Shown here: one piece after another, positions 61,559 to 64,000 of the stretch
How positions within the stretch are numbered: position 1 is the stretch's first letter
Layout: the number at the start of each line of letters is the position of its first letter
NCBI GenBank assembly: GCA_024998815.1
Contig: JACEUQ010000002.1
Coordinates: 1,316,501 to 1,380,500 of the forward strand
Direction: 5' to 3'
Origin: Opitutus sp.
GTDB lineage: Bacteria; Verrucomicrobiota; Verrucomicrobiia; Opitutales; Opitutaceae
DNA length: 64,000 bases
The notes under the pieces: model-generated
The model's input: the letters and a program-made list of their open reading frames with translations, nothing else
What the model was told of the DNA's origin: nothing
Database searches by the model: none
Program-made: the position numbers and the translations under genes

Positions 61559-61735
61559 TGGGCTGTAACATTTAAAGTGTCGGATAAAACCAACGCAGTT
61601 TAGCCGCGAAAGAACGCAAGGAGGGCAAAGAACAAGCCCTCTTTTTTCTCTGCGTTCTTTCTCGGCTAATTAGCGGTCATTAGTGGTTAAAAATCTGATT
61701 CCGTATCCAACACTTTGAATGTTACTGCCTACTAG
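61555..61735. mobile_element. MITE-like element B with CTAG ends
   Basis: About 181 bases. Left 75 bases nearly identical to those of element A (61365-61440); right terminus complement begins CTAGTAGGCAGTAACATTC and matches the solo copy at 38594-38619. The interior has a deleted hairpin and, at 61665-61690, decamer words (TTAGCGGTCATTAGTGG). Confidence 0.8.
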
Positions 61736-61792
61736 ATCACCCTCTGGCGACTCTCTTGGGTACGAGGCCTCCCAGCGCTTAATCGTCCACCG

Positions 61793-61819
61793 GAAGGCCC
61801 TCCAAGCCGGAGGGCCTTC
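61793..61819. terminator. Perfect 11-bp hairpin downstream of pseudopilin paralogue 2
   Basis: Arms GAAGGCCCTCC and GGAGGGCCTTC around AAGCC, 18 bases after the stop of the gene at 61838. No T-run follows on the minus strand, so it may be a processing or stability hairpin instead of a terminator. Confidence 0.4.
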
Positions 61820-61837
61820 GTCGGATAAACGAGTGGC

Positions 61838-62653
61838 TTAGAATACAGCGAGGAAGACGTACACCGTGGTCACACCACCGACGGGCGCGGCATAGATCAC
61901 GCGACCACGGGTTTGAGCCACAGGGACGTTGGGGTTCACATCATCCATCAACGACGAGGAGTTCAAATCGTAGGCCAGAGAACGGGCGTCGTTAACAGGC
62001 GTTTTGGGATAGACGACGAAGGCGCACCTGCCGTTGGGAAGGGAGGTGGTGCCGTCGAGCAGGAAGTTGATGCCGTTCGCCGGACCGTTCGCCAAGACGA
62101 ACGCTGCATCTACCACAGAACACTCCATACGGGTGGCGGTGGCTTGGCTTACGGTGGCAGCCCAGTTAGCCACGTTGGTGGGGTTGGTAGTTTGCCAAGT
62201 GCCCGAGATGGAGTTCCACGTGAGGCGACCAGCGGTAGCTGGCCAAGCATTGTTGGTGCCAGGAGCGAATTTTGAGGTGAATACACTATCCAGCACGGCC
62301 GGATTCATACTCAACAACATCTGATCCAAGCGGGCACCAGCATTAAAAGAGGCCGCATCGCCAGTCCTTGTTCTATCGGCGGCTGAAGAGAAGTCCGTAG
62401 CAGCATAGCCGATATCGTTCGTGGTAGCCTCGGTCAGCGGCAAGGTGCCCCCGTTGCGGGCGGCGGCTTCGACAACGGCGGTACGGGCGGAGTTGATCTC
62501 AGCCACGGCGGAGGTGACGCGGGCGCGGGACTGCGCCTTGGAAACGGCCGGGATCAAGATCGAGGTGAGGATACCAATGATGGCGAGGACAGTCAGGATC
62601 TCGATTAGAGTGAAACCCTGAGTAGTATTAGTTTTTTTAACGTATTTTTTCAT
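61838..62653 (-). CDS. Pseudopilin paralogue 2
   Basis: A 271-residue pseudopilin with canonical leader and cleavage site (TTQG then FTLIEILTVLAIIGIL; Gly before cleavage, Glu5 present). Conserved paralogue blocks: GGTLPLTEATTNDIGY, ARLDQMLLSMNPAVLDSVFT, RMEC, INFLLDGTTSLPNGRCAFVV, SSSLMDDVNP and the ending VTTVYVFLAVF. Nearly a duplicate of 60447-61253. Confidence 0.92.
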   Translation of the reverse strand: MKKYVKKTNTTQGFTLIEILTVLAIIGILTSILIPAVSKAQSRARVTSAVAEINSARTAVVEAAARNGGTLPLTEATTNDIGYAATDFSSAADRTRTGDAASFNAGARLDQMLLSMNPAVLDSVFTSKFAPGTNNAWPATAGRLTWNSISGTWQTTNPTNVANWAATVSQATATRMECSVVDAAFVLANGPANGINFLLDGTTSLPNGRCAFVVYPKTPVNDARSLAYDLNSSSLMDDVNPNVPVAQTRGRVIYAAPVGGVTTVYVFLAVF

Positions 62654-62722
62654 GTTTTTTTTGCTCCTGTTTTGGAGAAATTGGAGAAATTGAATAAAGG
62701 GAAAGACTGTGAGGCGGGGCGT

Positions 62723-63613
62723 TTAGAACTGCGCGAGGAACACGTAAACATCCACAACTCCGCCATTGGATGCACCATAGATCACCTTACCGCGACTCTG
62801 CGCTGCGACGCCGCCCGGTGCCGTATCGTCCATCAAAAGATTCCCGTTTAGTTCGCGTGCCAGTGCATAGGCATCCCGTGTAGAGACTCTTTTGTAGACC
62901 ACATAGGCGCAATTGAACGCTTCGGCAATAAAAGCACCGTTACCATCCAAGTCGAAATTGATGCCGTAGGAAGTGACGACATCGGAAAGGAGCGGGTTGG
63001 TGATGTCGAACAAAGTCCGTGAGACCATCCTAGCGCACTCGAGCCGGGATCTGTTGGATGAGTCGTCACCAGCATTTACCCCGACCACAGTGTATTGAGT
63101 TTGGTCAAGGACGGGCCCTCTTTTTTCGAAGCGCCGTAAATCGGGATTGTAGAAAAGTGCCGGCTGAATGAAGGGAGTCAGAGGGCGCCCCCCGCCAAAT
63201 TTGGTTGTCCAAAGACCGTCCATTAGGCTTGGTTTTAAACTAGTCAACACAAGATCGAGCGTAAGTAGCCTACTCGCGTTCTGGCCGACTTGTCGGTTAT
63301 GGGGGATAAGATCCTCCGGAGGTGGTTCAGTGTGACTAGCTGGAAAAAACTTGATTGTTCCTATGACATTGGGTGTGAACTGAAGGCCTTCTGTTAGCGG
63401 TAGCGTACCGCCGAGCTGAGTGGCCGCTTCGCTGACAATCAATGTGAGCGAACGAATTTCGGCCAACGTTGCCGTCAATCGAGTGCGCTCTTGTGCTTTC
63501 GACACTGCGGGGATGAGAATGGCGGTGAGAATGCCGATGATGGCGAGAACGGTGAGTATCTCGATGAGCGTAAAACCCCGCTGAAGGGGGCGGCGACGAA
63601 GTCGGGTGTGCAT
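62723..63613 (-). CDS. Pseudopilin paralogue 1
   Basis: A 296-residue pseudopilin directly after gspE. Leader QRG then FTLIEILTVLAIIGILTAI with Gly and Glu5. Same C-terminal domain as its neighbours (LGGTLPLTEG, SLMDGLWTTKFGGG, SRLECARM, INFDLDGNGAF, GNLLMDDTAPG, VIYGASNGGVVDVYVFLAQF). Longest of the four, with a 25-residue insertion after the LPLTEG block. Candidate major component given its intact leader and first position. Confidence 0.92.
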   Translation of the reverse strand: MHTRLRRRPLQRGFTLIEILTVLAIIGILTAILIPAVSKAQERTRLTATLAEIRSLTLIVSEAATQLGGTLPLTEGLQFTPNVIGTIKFFPASHTEPPPEDLIPHNRQVGQNASRLLTLDLVLTSLKPSLMDGLWTTKFGGGRPLTPFIQPALFYNPDLRRFEKRGPVLDQTQYTVVGVNAGDDSSNRSRLECARMVSRTLFDITNPLLSDVVTSYGINFDLDGNGAFIAEAFNCAYVVYKRVSTRDAYALARELNGNLLMDDTAPGGVAAQSRGKVIYGASNGGVVDVYVFLAQF

Positions 63614-63636
63614 GGTGAAGAGGGTGGAGGTGAAAG

Positions 63637-64000
63637 TTATTCGATACTGGAGGCGGAAAAGACTTCTTCGGGCGTGGTCCAGCCCATGGCGGCCTTAAAC
63701 ATGCCGTCCATGAGCAAGGTGCGGTCGCTCAGACGACCCGCCAAAAATGAATCGACAAAGGTACGCTCGGCCGCCGCGAGGTCGAATTCGTGTTTCTCCT
63801 CACTGATGCGCTTGCGCAGGACGGAGTCGGGCTTGCGCAATTCGAGAATGGCCATGCGCCCGCGAAACCCGGTCTGGTTGCAAGCGGCGCAGCCCGGGCC
63901 GGCTTCAAAAAACCCGAGCGGACCGCGGATGACCTTGGCCGCCTTGGCGCGCTCCAGCGTCTCGCCATGTTCTTCCATCAGCTCGTCCTGGCGAGAATGC
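63637..64000 (-). CDS. gspE: Type II secretion / pilus assembly ATPase, C-terminal part
   Basis: The frame is open to the window edge, so the 5' part of the gene lies beyond it. About 121 C-terminal residues are present: RQDELMEEH, a two-Cys half of the zinc motif GPGCAACNQTGFRGRMAILE, then the helical end. These are the C-terminal features of GspE/PilB hexameric ATPases. It heads the minus-strand operon as far as can be seen; 23 bases to the first pseudopilin. Confidence 0.92.
   Translation of the reverse strand, partial: HSRQDELMEEHGETLERAKAAKVIRGPLGFFEAGPGCAACNQTGFRGRMAILELRKPDSVLRKRISEEKHEFDLAAAERTFVDSFLAGRLSDRTLLMDGMFKAAMGWTTPEEVFSASSIE

Overview
The window is GC-rich, gene-dense bacterial DNA. 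Gene content and style point to Verrucomicrobiota, most likely an Opitutaceae-type organism: a TonB/BtuB receptor and tandem pseudopilins indicate a Gram-negative envelope, and DUF1475, DUF1365 and DUF2062 genes sit beside cyclopropane synthases. Very numerous small hairpin repeats lie between and inside genes. The lineage is inferred from gene content only; no rRNA or tRNA gene was seen.

Layout. 0-3.9 kb: end of purD, a secreted protein, a low-molecular-weight phosphatase, a gamma-glutamylcyclotransferase-like gene, the pgsA-pgpA phosphatidylglycerol pair and coaD. 4-8.3 kb: a MacA/MacB-type efflux system (adaptor, ATPase, permease) plus a TPR protein. 8.3-15.2 kb: one long plus-strand run in which a NitT/TauT-type ABC transporter (ATPase, permease and, at the far end, the NMT1/THI5-like lipoprotein) brackets a folate set: folP, folB, a folK-pabB fusion and pabC. 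15.3-23.2 kb: a methyltransferase, then signalling genes: a sigma-54 response regulator, CheX, a REC-pseudoREC-STAS protein and a chemoreceptor with a histidine-rich tail. 23.5-33.8 kb: a minus-strand cobalamin uptake and salvage operon (btuB, btuF, btuC, btuD, cobQ, cobU, cobT, cobS, cobC, cobO). 34.5-38.4 kb: B12-dependent methionine synthase split into two genes, a natural consumer of that cobalamin. 38.6-45.7 kb: an EamA transporter and a lipid-modification cluster (DUF1365, CFA synthase, DUF1475, DUF2062, DUF1295, second CFA-like methyltransferase).

45.7-52.8 kb is a mobile-element island: an ISAs1-type transposase with a DruA-like N-terminus and a -1 frame break, an IS630 remnant, a 3'-truncated group II intron, and a complete-looking IS21 element with two extra genes. 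53.3-64 kb is a minus-strand type II secretion/type IV pilus-like operon: gspE (cut by the window edge), four paralogous pseudopilins plus the remnant of a fifth, PilM/N-, PilO- and PilP-like proteins, GspF, and a last pseudopilin that lacks the usual Glu5. No secretin or prepilin peptidase is in view.

The most striking signal is not a gene. At least ten families of inverted repeats are scattered through the window. In many of them the arms are built from short words in strict phase (6, 7, 8 or 10 nt units according to family; a separate array has a 16 nt unit). They occur between genes, supply stop or start codons, and in five genes lie in frame within the protein (linker insertions in four, a C-terminal tail in BtuF).
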